Positions 18,527-26,680 of a DNA stretch of 64,000 bases are shown in pieces (position 1 is the stretch's first letter; each line of letters opens with the position of its first letter). The position numbers and the translations under genes are program-made. The notes under the pieces are model-generated. The model was not told the origin of the DNA. It did not search any database and worked only from the letters and a program-made list of their open reading frames with translations. The DNA is from Paraburkholderia monticola (GTDB lineage: Bacteria; Pseudomonadota; Gammaproteobacteria; Burkholderiales; Burkholderiaceae). The stretch is from contig NZ_LRBG01000037.1 of NCBI RefSeq assembly GCF_001580545.1, forward strand, positions 1-64,000. Direction: 5' to 3'.

Positions 18527-19656
18527 GGGCTGCCCGCCAGCCCATTCGGGTGATCGCCGTCAGACACGGGAAGCAGCACGCTCGCAACGATGCCGTGCGG
18601 AACGTTTTCGATGAGGGTCAGCGAAGCGCGCTCGCCATAAAGCGCGGCAAGCCGATTGCGCACGTTCGCGAGGCCGATGCCGGTGCCTTGCGTTGCCGGC
18701 GTCGCACCGAATCCGGCGCCCGTGTCGGTCACCGTCAGTTCCACATGTTCAGAGGCACGCCTTGCGCTCACCTCGATTCGCCCACCCGCGAGCGTCCCCT
18801 GAATGCCATGCTTCAGCGCGTTTTCGACCAGCGGTTGCAACAGCATGGGCGGCGCCGCAAGCCTCGCGCAATCGCGAGGAAGATCGACGGAATACTCGAG
18901 CCTCGGGCCGAGGCGCATCGCGTGCACGGCCAGCATCGACTCCAGCACCGCGAACTGCACGGACAAGGTCTCGCTTTCCGCTCTCGACGCTTCCAGCGTT
19001 GCTCGCAAAAACCGGTTGAGACTGCCGAGCAGTTCACGCGCGCGGGGCGGATCGGACGCAATCAGGCTATCCAGCGTCGCGAGCGTGTTGAAGAGAAAAT
19101 GTGGCTCGATCTGCGCTTGTAGTGCCTGCAAACGGGCGAACAGCGCCGCTTTTTCGGCAGCTTCCTTCTGCCACGCCGTGCGCGCGACTTCCTCGCTCAG
19201 ACCGGCGATTCTCGCGCGCGACCAACCATACCAGGTGACCAGCAACGTCGCGACCAGGGCGATCCAGCCGGTGATGGCAAGCTGTCTGGGAGAAAACGCC
19301 TTGCTCATGTCAATGCCGAGTAGCAGGCTCGCGAGGCCGCGCCCGATCGCGGCTCCAGCGATGATGGCAAGCACCGTCGCCACGGCCAGCCTCGGCCCAG
19401 TCAGTGCGTTCCTCTGATGAAGATAAAACCGGGCCGCATGGTGCAGCAGCATGATTGACAGCCCGATCGCCTCGCTGAACACGAGGTTTTCGGCGAGGCT
19501 CCTGCCAATCCCGACCCCAGTCAGGGCGACGGCAATCAATGCGTTCCCGATGACGACGAGCACCGCCTCGCGTGCGAACCCGGCCAGCAGTTGTTTCGCT
19601 GTAATGCCCAACCCTGCAGACGCCACGGGAAACTTGATGTGGGTACCGGGAATCAT
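18523..19656 (-). CDS. LytS-type membrane sensor histidine kinase
   Basis: The 377-aa protein has four hydrophobic segments (about 28-50, 58-80, 90-112, 128-146), a coiled linker, the HPK domain of the His_kinase/LytS type with QIEPHFLFNTLATLDS (His186), and an ATPase domain with PLVENALKHG and GTGIGLANVRNRL. The N-terminal membrane bundle has no extracytoplasmic sensor domain, as in kinases that sense small molecules or peptides within or near the membrane. I set the start at MIPGTHIKF, which overlaps the upstream stop by four bases (ATGA). The far longer open frame upstream is a shadow of the DUF2306 gene. Confidence 0.88.
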   Translation of the reverse strand: MIPGTHIKFPVASAGLGITAKQLLAGFAREAVLVVIGNALIAVALTGVGIGRSLAENLVFSEAIGLSIMLLHHAARFYLHQRNALTGPRLAVATVLAIIAGAAIGRGLASLLLGIDMSKAFSPRQLAITGWIALVATLLVTWYGWSRARIAGLSEEVARTAWQKEAAEKAALFARLQALQAQIEPHFLFNTLATLDSLIASDPPRARELLGSLNRFLRATLEASRAESETLSVQFAVLESMLAVHAMRLGPRLEYSVDLPRDCARLAAPPMLLQPLVENALKHGIQGTLAGGRIEVSARRASEHVELTVTDTGAGFGATPATQGTGIGLANVRNRLAALYGERASLTLIENVPHGIVASVLLPVSDGDHPNGLAGSP

Positions 19657-20030
19657 GCGATCCAACCCGTCACGATCAGGTTCAAGATGCGATGCGGCGT
19701 AGCCAGTGCGGCGATGCCAGCCACGATCAGCCCGATAAACGATCCGCGCATGGCGAACTGGTGACCGCGCACGTTGCCTTGCCGGATGGCCCAGATCCCT
19801 CGCCCGACGCTGACAAACGTCAGCAATGAGAGCGCGTGCACCCAGGAAAAATGCCCTGGATCCAGTTCCCGGATGTCGAGCGAACTGAGCGCCGTCGCCA
19901 ACATCGTTACGGCCCACAGACGGCCGAGCCATTTGTGGCGCGCGGACCCATTTCTCGACCCGAGCACCGCTGTCCCGAGTATGACAGAAAGGGTTGCCGC
20001 GGCGATATGAACCGCAACGATCGATGACAT
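19653..20030 (-). CDS. DUF2306-type membrane protein
   Basis: The 125-aa protein has four membrane segments and the family-like features HKWLGRLWAVTM and FSWVHALSLLTF followed by RGHQFAMRGSF. DUF2306 proteins are small integral membrane proteins of unknown function. It is the first gene of a tightly overlapping three-gene operon with the LytS-type kinase and LytTR regulator, so it may modulate the kinase's membrane sensing. AGGG precedes the ATG. Confidence 0.8.
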   Translation of the reverse strand: MSSIVAVHIAAATLSVILGTAVLGSRNGSARHKWLGRLWAVTMLATALSSLDIRELDPGHFSWVHALSLLTFVSVGRGIWAIRQGNVRGHQFAMRGSFIGLIVAGIAALATPHRILNLIVTGWIA

Positions 20031-20253
20031 GCTGGCCCTCGTTGCAAGGAAAAGCGCACTCGATGGCTGCAGTCTGTGTCGTGGCTGGATCGGTTTCGAG
20101 GTGAAAGCGACGAACCGTGCGAATCGTGTCGCCAGTGGTGTTTCCCGTGGCGCGAGAGGATGGGCGGACGGGTTGTGTCGAACTATTGCATCGACCGGTT
20201 GAATCCGCCAAAAGCAGTGGACGTTCGCTTACGGTTGGTTGTGAAGCGCAGTC

Positions 20254-20274
20254 GGCCCCTCGTTGGAGGGGGCC
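20254..20274 (-). terminator. candidate hairpin terminator after the peptide gene
   Basis: GGCCCCT (20254-20260) pairs with AGGGGGCC (20267-20274) with a one-base bulge and a six-base loop. It lies 27 nt after the stop of the small peptide gene on the minus strand. The T-run is poor, so this is a tentative call. Confidence 0.35.
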
Positions 20275-20301
20275 TTGAGCTACGAAGTCACCGTGTTTCG
20301 G

Positions 20302-20487
20302 TTAGTACGTCACTGAAGCCCCACTGCCAGTAAAACTGTGCTGGGTAGGAGAGTCGTTTGCATAGTCGGAAACGGCCTGGATGATGTTCGCGATCTGCTG
20401 CGGCAACCTGCCGCCGCTGACGGCGGTCATTGCAGTGCGATCCATTTCAACGGTCACGGGGAGGTCTTTGATTACCAGCGTGTTCAT
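20302..20487 (-). CDS. small double-glycine-leader peptide precursor candidate
   Basis: The 61-aa product reads as a charged leader (MNTLVIKDLPVTVEMDRTAM) ending in AVSGG at residues 22-26, then a 35-residue hydrophilic/amphipathic part with IANIIQAVSDYAND and a Ser/Gly-rich tail. A leader with regularly spaced hydrophobic residues ending in Gly-Gly is the hallmark of peptides processed by C39 peptidase transporters; cleavage would fall after residue 26. TTGGAG sits seven bases before the ATG. It lies upstream of and on the same strand as the DUF2306/LytS/LytTR operon. No C39 transporter or modifying enzyme is in the window, so processing is unproven. Confidence 0.6.
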   Translation of the reverse strand: MNTLVIKDLPVTVEMDRTAMTAVSGGRLPQQIANIIQAVSDYANDSPTQHSFTGSGASVTY

Positions 20488-20808
20488 TTCGATTCTCCAA
20501 GGGGAAATCAGTCAGTTAGCGATGTCAGGGCGTGTTTTGAGGGTGTCGCCACTCCTCGATGAGGATTAAGGCAAAGTGCGTGCCAAACGGTGGCGCCGCT
20601 GTATGCGATCACCCAACCCGTTGAAAATAGCGGCCAGTGCGACTTCGTTGACAGACATGTGCGCTGCGGCCGGTGGGTGGGATCCAACTCTCCGTCGGGC
20701 ACTGTGGGTTAGATCGCGACACATGCGGTCCGCTTATGTATCCCGTGTTTCTACGAGTTCTCGAAGCTTGGATCGAGACTGCCCGCGAGGATGCCGCCGC
20801 ATTGGACA
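20488..20808. other. intergenic region, nothing firm
   Basis: This 321-bp gap lies upstream of the peptide gene. It should hold that gene's promoter, but I could not pick out convincing -35/-10 elements. A 30-codon minus-strand frame (20566-20658) has no ribosome site and I do not call it. No repeats or RNA-like structure stand out. Confidence 0.4.
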
Positions 20809-21447
20809 TCATCCACCGACCGGAGGTAGTTCAGGCGCATCGAGCCCTGCAAATGGATCCTTCCAGGCGGGGATCTGCATGAGCCGCGCGTGCCAGGCTT
20901 CGACACGCGAAAAATCGGCGAGCGGCAGGCCGGCGAGTTCCGCGAACGGGAGCACACACGCGACGCGAAAATCTGCATAGGTGACCTCGCCGCCGACGAG
21001 CCAGTCGCGGCCCGCGAGATGCTGTTCCAGAATCGCGGCCGAGGAGGCGAATTCACGCAGCCCCGCCTCGACTAACTCGTGCCTGACCGGCCCGAGACCG
21101 TAGCGCTGCTTGGTCACCCGTTCGAAATGAACCTGATCGCAGGCGCGCACGAAATTCCAGTAGCCCCAACTGATCCAGCGCACGAGGTCTGGCATGGCGT
21201 TGCCTGTCGGCCAGAAGTCCGACCCGGCGAGGTGCGAAAGCCGGCAGGCGATCGCATCCGCCTCCCACAGCGTCGCCTTTCCCTCGACAAGAATGGGCAG
21301 GCTCAAGTTTGGATTGAGCTTGATGAACTTTTCGCGCTCACCCGGCGAAAAGGGGGATGCGAATTCAAACTCGACCGGCGAATTCAAATAGCGCGCCACG
21401 GCAACGGCAAGACGCGGATTATAGTTGCGGCTGAAATAGAGTTTCAT
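20809..21447 (-). CDS. glutathione S-transferase family protein
   Basis: The 212-aa protein has an N-terminal thioredoxin-like domain (about 1-75: KLYFSRNYNPRLAVAVARYL, then LNPNLSLPILVE, the cis-Pro segment that holds the glutathione backbone, then LWEADAIACRL) and a C-terminal helical domain with the conserved VGGEVTYADFRVA segment and its N-capping Asp. Like other GSTs it would conjugate or carry glutathione; the substrate is not predictable. No operon partner is visible. Confidence 0.88.
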   Translation of the reverse strand: MKLYFSRNYNPRLAVAVARYLNSPVEFEFASPFSPGEREKFIKLNPNLSLPILVEGKATLWEADAIACRLSHLAGSDFWPTGNAMPDLVRWISWGYWNFVRACDQVHFERVTKQRYGLGPVRHELVEAGLREFASSAAILEQHLAGRDWLVGGEVTYADFRVACVLPFAELAGLPLADFSRVEAWHARLMQIPAWKDPFAGLDAPELPPVGG

Positions 21448-21684
21448 GGCGCGTTGGTTAAGGAGGGATTCGTTGGCAACGCATGATAGCGAGATTTAGA
21501 TAACCTGACTCATTCAGTGAGTATCGCCGCGCGAACTACCGACAATTCGGATAAGGCAATAGTGGTGACATGGCATATCAACGATAAAGGCAATATTCGC
21601 GCTTTATGTAATGCGCCCGTCGTTTCGGGATGCGGCGTGTTACGATTCCCTGCCCGTCAATTTTCGGGATTCTCTCGCACAATC
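21448..21684. other. AT-richer intergenic region
   Basis: This 237-bp region between divergent genes is less GC-rich than its surroundings. It includes the inverted repeat ACTCA-N5-TGAGT at 21508-21522, which could be an operator. A longer in-frame extension of the downstream gene runs through part of it but has no signal-peptide logic, so I treat it as non-coding. Confidence 0.35.
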
Positions 21685-21987
21685 ATGCTCAAACTGGCCA
21701 ATCTGTTTCTCTCGATAACGCTCGCCACCCCGCTCGCGGCCCTCGCGTACGGCGGTAATAGTCCAGACTACGATCAATGCATTCTGCATTCGTTGGGAAA
21801 CAGTCAAAGCAGCTTCGCGGCTCGCGCGATTAGCGACTCGTGCGACGCGCTTTACAGAAATGGCGCAATGCTTTTGCCGCGCGAAAGAGCGTATCACGTG
21901 TGCGTCCTGCAGAATGTGCAGACCGTGAGAGGAGCATTCGCAGTCAACGAGATATTGCATGCATGCCGACGTCAAAATCCGATGTAG
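21685..21987 (+). CDS. small secreted four-cysteine protein
   Basis: The 100-aa protein has a clear Sec signal peptide (MLKLANLFLSITLATPLAALA, cut near residue 21). The mature part holds two similar units, each with cysteines 20-odd residues apart: DQCILHSLGNSQSSFAARAI-SDSC and YHVCVLQNVQTVRGAFAVNE-ILHAC. The second unit ends the protein. The pattern resembles the 'VF_A0006 family four-cysteine protein' group as I recall it; the function is unknown. The four cysteines could form two disulfides in the periplasm. The start was chosen because only from this Met is a signal peptide formed. Confidence 0.7.
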   Translation: MLKLANLFLSITLATPLAALAYGGNSPDYDQCILHSLGNSQSSFAARAISDSCDALYRNGAMLLPRERAYHVCVLQNVQTVRGAFAVNEILHACRRQNPM

Positions 21988-22043
21988 GACGGATGTCGTT
22001 GGCGATTGAACCCTGAGATTCGCCAGATTTAATTTCGGTTTGC

Positions 22044-22358
22044 TCAGTGGCCACGCTCTATCGCGGCCGCCGTTTCGAGCGCCTTCTCCGCCTCATCGAA
22101 CGCGCAGCGGATGGCCGCCGCAGCGTCGTCGCCCGCGCAATGCGCGACGGGCCTGAGTTCATGCGCTGGCGTGACCAGATCGAGCCGCACGTCATACAGC
22201 GGACGAGCCGATCCCGGACGCAACGCCTCGATGGCGAGGTGGCAGTTCGCCACGCGCGCGCCAAACCGCGCGAGACGCACCAGTTGCACACCCGCTTCCG
22301 CTTCGAGCGGTGCCGAGCCCGCGAAGCCGAGATAGACGATCTGCATGCCGATGCCCAT
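22044..22358 (-). CDS. HPF/RaiA-like ribosome hibernation factor
   Basis: The 104-aa protein fits the short HPF/YfiA fold: an early beta-strand (MQIVYLGFAG), helix with LVRLARFGARVANCHLAIEA, then PLYDVRLDLVTPAHEL and a final helix with DDAAAAIRCAFDEAEKALE. Such proteins bind the 30S subunit and silence ribosomes during starvation or low oxygen. It lacks the C-terminal dimerisation domain of long HPF. GGGAGG precedes the chosen start MGIGMQIV. An FNR-type promoter lies upstream, in line with the stress role. The family call is by pattern and could be wrong. Confidence 0.65.
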   Translation of the reverse strand: MGIGMQIVYLGFAGSAPLEAEAGVQLVRLARFGARVANCHLAIEALRPGSARPLYDVRLDLVTPAHELRPVAHCAGDDAAAAIRCAFDEAEKALETAAAIERGH

Positions 22359-22431
22359 CCTCGCCTCCCGTTGCGAACATCGAGCGGGCCTGTTGCGTGT
22401 CAATCCAGATGCAGGCGCTCGCTATGGCCTT

Positions 22432-22472
22432 ATCTTGTTCTTCCGTGAAAAGTGGTCATTGACGTGCGTCAA
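22432..22472 (-). promoter_or_regulatory. FNR-like box and -10 hexamer for the HPF-like gene
   Basis: TTGACGTGCGTCAA at 22459-22472 is a perfect 6-2-6 palindrome of the FNR/ANR type. On the minus strand a CAAGAT hexamer (22432-22437) begins 28.5 nt from its centre, the same offset as at the other boxes of this region. The gene start is about 66 nt further. Confidence 0.6.
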
Positions 22473-22503
22473 GCGCGGCGAAGGTGCATGCGCCGCCCTC
22501 CCC

Positions 22504-23250
22504 TCAATGCATATGCATGCCCCCATTGATCGCGATATCGGCACCGGTGATAAAAGCCGCCTGCTCTGAGCACAGAAACGCGATCAAGGCCGCCACTTCA
22601 TCCGGACGCCCCAACCGTCCGACCGGAATCTGGGGAAGGATCTTCGCGTCGAGAATCTCGCGCGGCACCGCTTCGACCATCGCGGTCGCCAGATATCCGG
22701 GCGACACCGTGTTCACCGTGACGCCGTGCTTCGCGGTTTCGAGCGCCAGCGCTTTCGTGAAGCCATGCACGCCCGCCTTGGCCGCCGAATAATTGGTTTG
22801 CCCGTAGGCGCCGCGTGAACCATTGACCGACCCCACGTTGACGATACGGCCGTGGCGCCGCTCGAGCATGCCGCCCAGCAGCGGCTTGGTCATGTTGAAC
22901 AGACCGTCGAGATCGGTGCGCAACACGGCGTCCCAGTGCTCCTTGCTCATCTTCGCGAAGCTCGTGTCGTGCGTGATGCCCGCGTTATTGATCAGCACGT
23001 CGACCGCGCCCAGCTCGCCGAGAACGCTTTGCGCGCAGCGCGCGCATGAATCGAAGTCGGCGATGTCGGCTTCGTACGCGTGAAACTCGCGACCCGCGTC
23101 GCGCTCGCCCTGCAGCCAGCTCGACACGCGATCGTTGTGCTTCGAGTGCGACACCGCGACCGTCATCCCCGCGTCATGAAGCGCCCGGCTGACCGCCGTG
23201 CCCAAGCCGCCCATCCCGCCTGTGACCAATGCCACGCGATCCGTTCCCAT
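22504..23250 (-). CDS. phaB: acetoacetyl-CoA reductase
   Basis: The 248-aa short-chain dehydrogenase has the cofactor motif TGGMGGLG (10-17), NNAG (88-91) and the catalytic Ser141, Tyr154 and Lys158 in NVGSVNGSRGAYGQTNYSAAKAG. The sequence around the active site and the C-terminal IAINGGMHMH are typical of PhaB. It reduces acetoacetyl-CoA to (R)-3-hydroxybutyryl-CoA, the precursor of polyhydroxybutyrate, and serves as an electron sink under low oxygen. No phaA or phaC is nearby, so this is likely a second, stress-linked copy. It follows a small aromatic-rich gene on the same strand. Confidence 0.93.
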   Translation of the reverse strand: MGTDRVALVTGGMGGLGTAVSRALHDAGMTVAVSHSKHNDRVSSWLQGERDAGREFHAYEADIADFDSCARCAQSVLGELGAVDVLINNAGITHDTSFAKMSKEHWDAVLRTDLDGLFNMTKPLLGGMLERRHGRIVNVGSVNGSRGAYGQTNYSAAKAGVHGFTKALALETAKHGVTVNTVSPGYLATAMVEAVPREILDAKILPQIPVGRLGRPDEVAALIAFLCSEQAAFITGADIAINGGMHMH

Positions 23251-23314
23251 CTGAACTCCTCCTTGCCTTGACTGCCATTGACGGTAAGCCCGCCAGCTTC
23301 GCCGACTCGCACCG

Positions 23315-23548
23315 CTAAACGACGCCCGCGAACGGCAGCGCGTTCTGCGAGGTCCACCACCACGCGCTCAGGCCGCCCGCGAGCGGCGCGACGCCCGGCG
23401 CGATGCCGTAGGCCGCCTGCCACCACGCATACCAGGCGGCGCAGGCCCGATTGGCCTGCTCGAACCACTCCGCGTACTGTCGAGCGGCGCTCTGCGCGGC
23501 TTGATACGCCTCCGTGCAATCGAACCAGCCTTCGGGTTGTCCGGACAT
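23315..23548 (-). CDS. small Trp-rich protein upstream of phaB
   Basis: The 77-aa product (MSGQPEGWFDCTEAYQAAQ...) has a TGGAG site before its ATG. It is unusually rich in Trp, Tyr and Ala, with an amphipathic helix (AYQAAQSAARQYAEWFEQANRACAAWYAWWQAAYG) and then a hydrophobic Gly/Ala/Trp segment. It resembles no family I can name. Its operon position before phaB and its amphipathic aromatic helix would suit a granule- or membrane-surface protein, which is only a guess. An FNR-like box lies upstream, shared with the divergent stress protein gene. Confidence 0.6.
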   Translation of the reverse strand: MSGQPEGWFDCTEAYQAAQSAARQYAEWFEQANRACAAWYAWWQAAYGIAPGVAPLAGGLSAWWWTSQNALPFAGVV

Positions 23549-23672
23549 CGTCACGCTCCAGGGTAAGCCGGCGCACCCGCGCGGCGCATCGGATTCGCAA
23601 ACCATGATCGCGGCCCTCCAGAGCACAGCATAGGATTGCCAGCAGCGGTTGCAAACATCGAGCGCGCCCGCC

Positions 23673-23741
23673 ACGGTATTGAGCGCGCGACGGCCGCTGC
23701 TTGATCTGGGTCAACAGCCGCGCCCACCGGGCCCATAGACT
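23673..23741. promoter_or_regulatory. divergent FNR-type promoter region
   Basis: TTGATCTGGGTCAA at 23701-23714 is an FNR-like box. To the right TAGACT (23736-23741) begins 28.5 nt from its centre and faces the universal stress protein gene. To the left, TACCGT on the minus strand (23673-23678) begins 29.5 nt from the centre and faces the phaB transcript. One site may thus drive both directions. Confidence 0.6.
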
Positions 23742-23795
23742 CCATGTGACGACGGGCTCGCGCCCGTTCCCATGTTCTGTCACGGAGTCCCGGCG

Positions 23796-24635
23796 ATGAG
23801 CTACAAAAGCATTCTCGTTCACCTCGATACGAGCGTTCGTGCGCATCCTCGGCTCGAGATCGCGTTGCATCTGGCGCACCGCTTCCATGCGACGCTGACC
23901 GGCCTGTTTTCGACATACGTGCCACCGCGTCACGCGTTCTTCGTGATGGCCGGCACCGCCGACTACTACGCGGAGCATGAACGCCTGCGGCTCGAGCGCG
24001 CCGGCGCGCTCGAGCGGCTGTTTCGCGCGGAGCTTGCGCGCGCGAACGTCGACGGTCAGTGGATCGCCGCGAACGGCTATGCGAACGACGTCGTGCCGCC
24101 GTACGCGCGTCTGGCCGATCTGATCGTGCTCGGGCAGACCGATCCGGTCGATCCCGAGGCGTTCGTCGCCGAACAGTTCGTCGAGCACATCGTGCTGTCG
24201 GCCGGACGGCCGGTGTTGCTGGTGCCGTCGGCAGGCACCTTCGCGCCGCCCGGGCGGCACGTGCTGATCGCGTGGGACGGCAGCCGTGAGGCCACCCGTG
24301 CGATCCACGACGCACTGCCGTTTCTCGCGCACGCGGCCAAAGTCACGCTACTGACGGTTCATTCGCCGGGCGATCGGCCACCGCGCGACACGGTTCAGGG
24401 CGCCGATATCGCGCTCACCGTCGCGCGTCACGGCGTGAAGATCGACGTGCGCGATCTGAGCATCGAAGCCGACACACCGGTCGGCGACGTGCTGCTCTCG
24501 CAGGCGGACGAGCTCGGGTGCGACTTGATCGTGATGGGTGCGTACGCGCATTCGCGTCTGCACGAAGTCGTACTGGGCGGGGCGACGCGCACGATGCTCG
24601 AGTCGATGACCGTGCCGGTGCTGTTGTCCCACTGA
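23796..24635 (+). CDS. universal stress protein, two UspA domains
   Basis: The 279-aa protein has two UspA folds in tandem. The first (about 1-140) begins YKSILVHLDTS and looks degenerate. The second (about 150-279) begins VLIAWDGSREATRAI and ends with the nucleotide-binding signature VMGAYAHSRLHEVVLGGATR, the G-2x-G-9x-G-S/T motif in near-standard form. Family members support survival under starvation or anoxia. Start at MSYKS with CGGAG upstream. The next stress protein gene follows after 23 bp. Confidence 0.88.
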   Translation: MSYKSILVHLDTSVRAHPRLEIALHLAHRFHATLTGLFSTYVPPRHAFFVMAGTADYYAEHERLRLERAGALERLFRAELARANVDGQWIAANGYANDVVPPYARLADLIVLGQTDPVDPEAFVAEQFVEHIVLSAGRPVLLVPSAGTFAPPGRHVLIAWDGSREATRAIHDALPFLAHAAKVTLLTVHSPGDRPPRDTVQGADIALTVARHGVKIDVRDLSIEADTPVGDVLLSQADELGCDLIVMGAYAHSRLHEVVLGGATRTMLESMTVPVLLSH

Positions 24636-24658
24636 GGTTCGCGTTCGAGGAGACCGCC

Positions 24659-25162
24659 ATGTTTCACCGCCTACTGGTCGCGCTCGACGGCAGCGACACC
24701 GCCTCCCGCGCCTTCGATGCCGCCCTGACCCTTGCCGCCGAATCCGGCGCCGAGCTGATGCCGCTCTACGTGATCGACGTGCCCGTCATCGCCTACGACG
24801 CGCCCGGCTTCGACCCTTGCGTGATCCAGGACGCCTATTTCGAGGAAGGCAAGCGGATCGCGGCCGACGCCCAGAGCCAGATGGCCGCGCGCGGCGTCAA
24901 GGGCACGGCCCGCACGGTGGAGGCGGCGCTCACCGGCGAAGACGTCGCGCAGCGCATCGTCGCGGCAGCGCTCGAATGGCGCGCCGACGCGATCGTGATG
25001 GGCACGCACGGTCGACGTGGTGTGCGACGGCTGATGCTCGGCAGCGTCGCCGAGCGCGTGCTGCGCAGCGCCACTTGCCCGGTGCTGCTGATTCCGGCGC
25101 ACGCGGGCGGCGCGGCTCGCGGGGAAGCCATGCCTGCCGGCGCCGAAAACGAGCTCACCTGA
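24659..25162 (+). CDS. universal stress protein
   Basis: The 167-aa single-domain UspA protein begins MFHRLLVALDGSDTASRAFDAAL, which contains the conserved Asp for ATP binding. It ends with VMGTHGRRGVRRLMLGSVAERVLR and CPVLLIP, the complete ATP-binding signature. GAGGAGA precedes the ATG. It is co-oriented with the two-domain stress protein 23 bp upstream and is likely on the same FNR-driven transcript. Confidence 0.92.
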   Translation: MFHRLLVALDGSDTASRAFDAALTLAAESGAELMPLYVIDVPVIAYDAPGFDPCVIQDAYFEEGKRIAADAQSQMAARGVKGTARTVEAALTGEDVAQRIVAAALEWRADAIVMGTHGRRGVRRLMLGSVAERVLRSATCPVLLIPAHAGGAARGEAMPAGAENELT

Positions 25163-25242
25163 GCGGCCAAAACCTCACTCGTGCGCCGAGGCCGCGGCGC
25201 GCTTGCACCATTGCGCCGCGGCGCCACGCGTCAGGACCGCTC

Positions 25243-25704
25243 TTAGGACTGCTCCTGCCCAGCGGGCTGATGGCGCACGATCAGCACGGGTATGTCGGTC
25301 GAGCGCACGAGCGACTCCGCGACGCTGCCGACAAAAAAGCGCTGCACGCCCTGCCGGCCGTGCGTGCCCATCACGATCAGATCCGCCTCGATTTCATCGG
25401 CGACGCGTGCGAGCACCGCCGACACGCTTTCCGCGTAGGCGTCGATCACGCGCACGCCGCCAGGCACCTGCGCTTCGCGCATCATCTCGCGCGGCGCATC
25501 GAGCGCGCGGCTGGCGAATTCCTGCGCCGCGGTCGCCGGTTCCGGCTCGAAAGCCGCGTCGGCAGTGTCCGACCACTTGCCGTGCCCGACCACGCAGCAG
25601 GCTTCGAGTGTCGCGCCCGTCAGCTTCGCGAGCTTCAGCGCCTCGTCAAATGCGCGCTGCGCGCTGGGACTGTCGTCGAGCGCCACCAGAATTCGTTGGT
25701 ACAT
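25243..25704 (-). CDS. universal stress protein
   Basis: The 153-aa single-domain UspA protein starts MYQRILVALDDSPSAQRAFDEAL and carries the full nucleotide signature VMGTHGRQGVQRFFVGSVAESLVR. A GAGGGAG site precedes the ATG; the longer frame upstream runs through the promoter and is not used. It is the fourth-strand partner of the regulon: an FNR-like box lies about 100 bp upstream. It points away from the response regulator gene at 26009. Confidence 0.92.
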   Translation of the reverse strand: MYQRILVALDDSPSAQRAFDEALKLAKLTGATLEACCVVGHGKWSDTADAAFEPEPATAAQEFASRALDAPREMMREAQVPGGVRVIDAYAESVSAVLARVADEIEADLIVMGTHGRQGVQRFFVGSVAESLVRSTDIPVLIVRHQPAGQEQS

Positions 25705-25767
25705 GTTGGACTCCCTCTGAAAGCGCTGGCATGACCCGAAGTGGTGCCAGCGTGCGTCTGCAACGAC

Positions 25768-25808
25768 AGTGTGGGGCGCGCGCCGCTCTGCGGCTTGACG
25801 CAGGTCAA
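25768..25808 (-). promoter_or_regulatory. FNR-like box and -10 hexamer
   Basis: TTGACGCAGGTCAA at 25795-25808 matches the FNR type. On the minus strand CACACT (25768-25773) begins 28.5 nt from its centre, and the stress protein gene starts about 64 nt beyond. The rest of the 304-bp gap 25705-26008 up to the response regulator shows no further site that I can support. Confidence 0.55.
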
Positions 25809-26008
25809 CGGCCTGCCGCGCGCGCCCAACACGGAAAACACCGGACAACACCGCCCCTCGAACCGACACGGCATACGAACGGCCCGCACCGCCGGCCGCG
25901 GAAAGCGGATAATGGCCGCGGCACCGCCGCCCGTGGGCAAGCAACGCGCGGCTGCGCGCTGACGGTTACGTTCCCCTTGCAATCGATGCGACAGAAAGAG
26001 ATCGCCCC

Positions 26009-26656
26009 ATGATCAAGGTGTTGCTGGCCGACGACCACACGCTCGTGCGCGACGGGCTACGCCATATTCTGCAGCAGGCGAGCGGCTTCGAGGTGGCCGG
26101 CGAAGCGTGCGACAGCGCGACGACGCTCGCCCTGATCCGCGCGACGCACGCGCATGTGCTGGTGCTCGATCTGTCGATGCCGGGGCGCAACGGCATCGAG
26201 CTGATCAAGCAGATCAAGGACGAAAAACCCGAGCTGCGAATTCTCGTGCTGACCATGCATGCCGAGCAGCAATACGCGGTGCGCGCGTTCAAGGCCGGTG
26301 CCTCCGGCTATCTGACCAAGGAAAGCGCCAGCGCGGAACTGGTCGGCGCGGTGACGAAAATCGCGGCCGGTGGCGTCTATGTCAGCCTCGCGATGGCCGA
26401 GCGCTTTGCGCAGGCACTGAACGAGCCTGCCGACGCGTTGCCGCATCAGCGGCTGTCCGATCGCGAATTCGAGGTGTTCCGGCGCATCGTCGCGGGCCAG
26501 AGCATCACCGAGATCGCCAACGAACTCTGCGTCAGCGTGAAGACGATCAGCACGCACAAGACGCGCATCCTCGACAAAATGCAGATGCCGAACGAGAACG
26601 GCCTCGTTCGCTATGCGATCCGCCACAAGCTGTTCGACGACGAAGCCGACCTGTAA
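26009..26656 (+). CDS. NarL/LuxR-family response regulator
   Basis: The 215-aa protein has a receiver domain (acidic ADDH, phospho-acceptor Asp54, Thr82, Lys104) and a C-terminal LuxR-type helix-turn-helix (about 148-205) with LSDREFEVFRRIVAGQSITEIANELCVSVKTISTHKTRIL. The likely kinase partner is the PAS-containing histidine kinase at 28104, whose HisKA_3-type core normally pairs with NarL-type regulators. The palindrome TAGGAATATTCCTA just after the gene is a plausible binding site for it. Confidence 0.93.
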   Translation: MIKVLLADDHTLVRDGLRHILQQASGFEVAGEACDSATTLALIRATHAHVLVLDLSMPGRNGIELIKQIKDEKPELRILVLTMHAEQQYAVRAFKAGASGYLTKESASAELVGAVTKIAAGGVYVSLAMAERFAQALNEPADALPHQRLSDREFEVFRRIVAGQSITEIANELCVSVKTISTHKTRILDKMQMPNENGLVRYAIRHKLFDDEADL

Positions 26657-26680
26657 CCCGCCGCCGCTTGCGCCCCTCAC

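Noticed and set aside
19657..20211. Extension of the LytS-type kinase to a 562-residue protein
   Set aside because: The added part reads as an antisense-like, Arg-rich shadow of the DUF2306 gene, and the ATGA overlap gives a much better start at 19656.
20566..20658. 30-codon minus-strand frame upstream of the double-glycine peptide as another small peptide gene
   Set aside because: There is no ribosome site and no leader-like feature.
23265..23285. TTGAC...ATTGAC motif ahead of phaB as an FNR site
   Set aside because: The right half does not match RTCAA; the better box at 23701 explains control.
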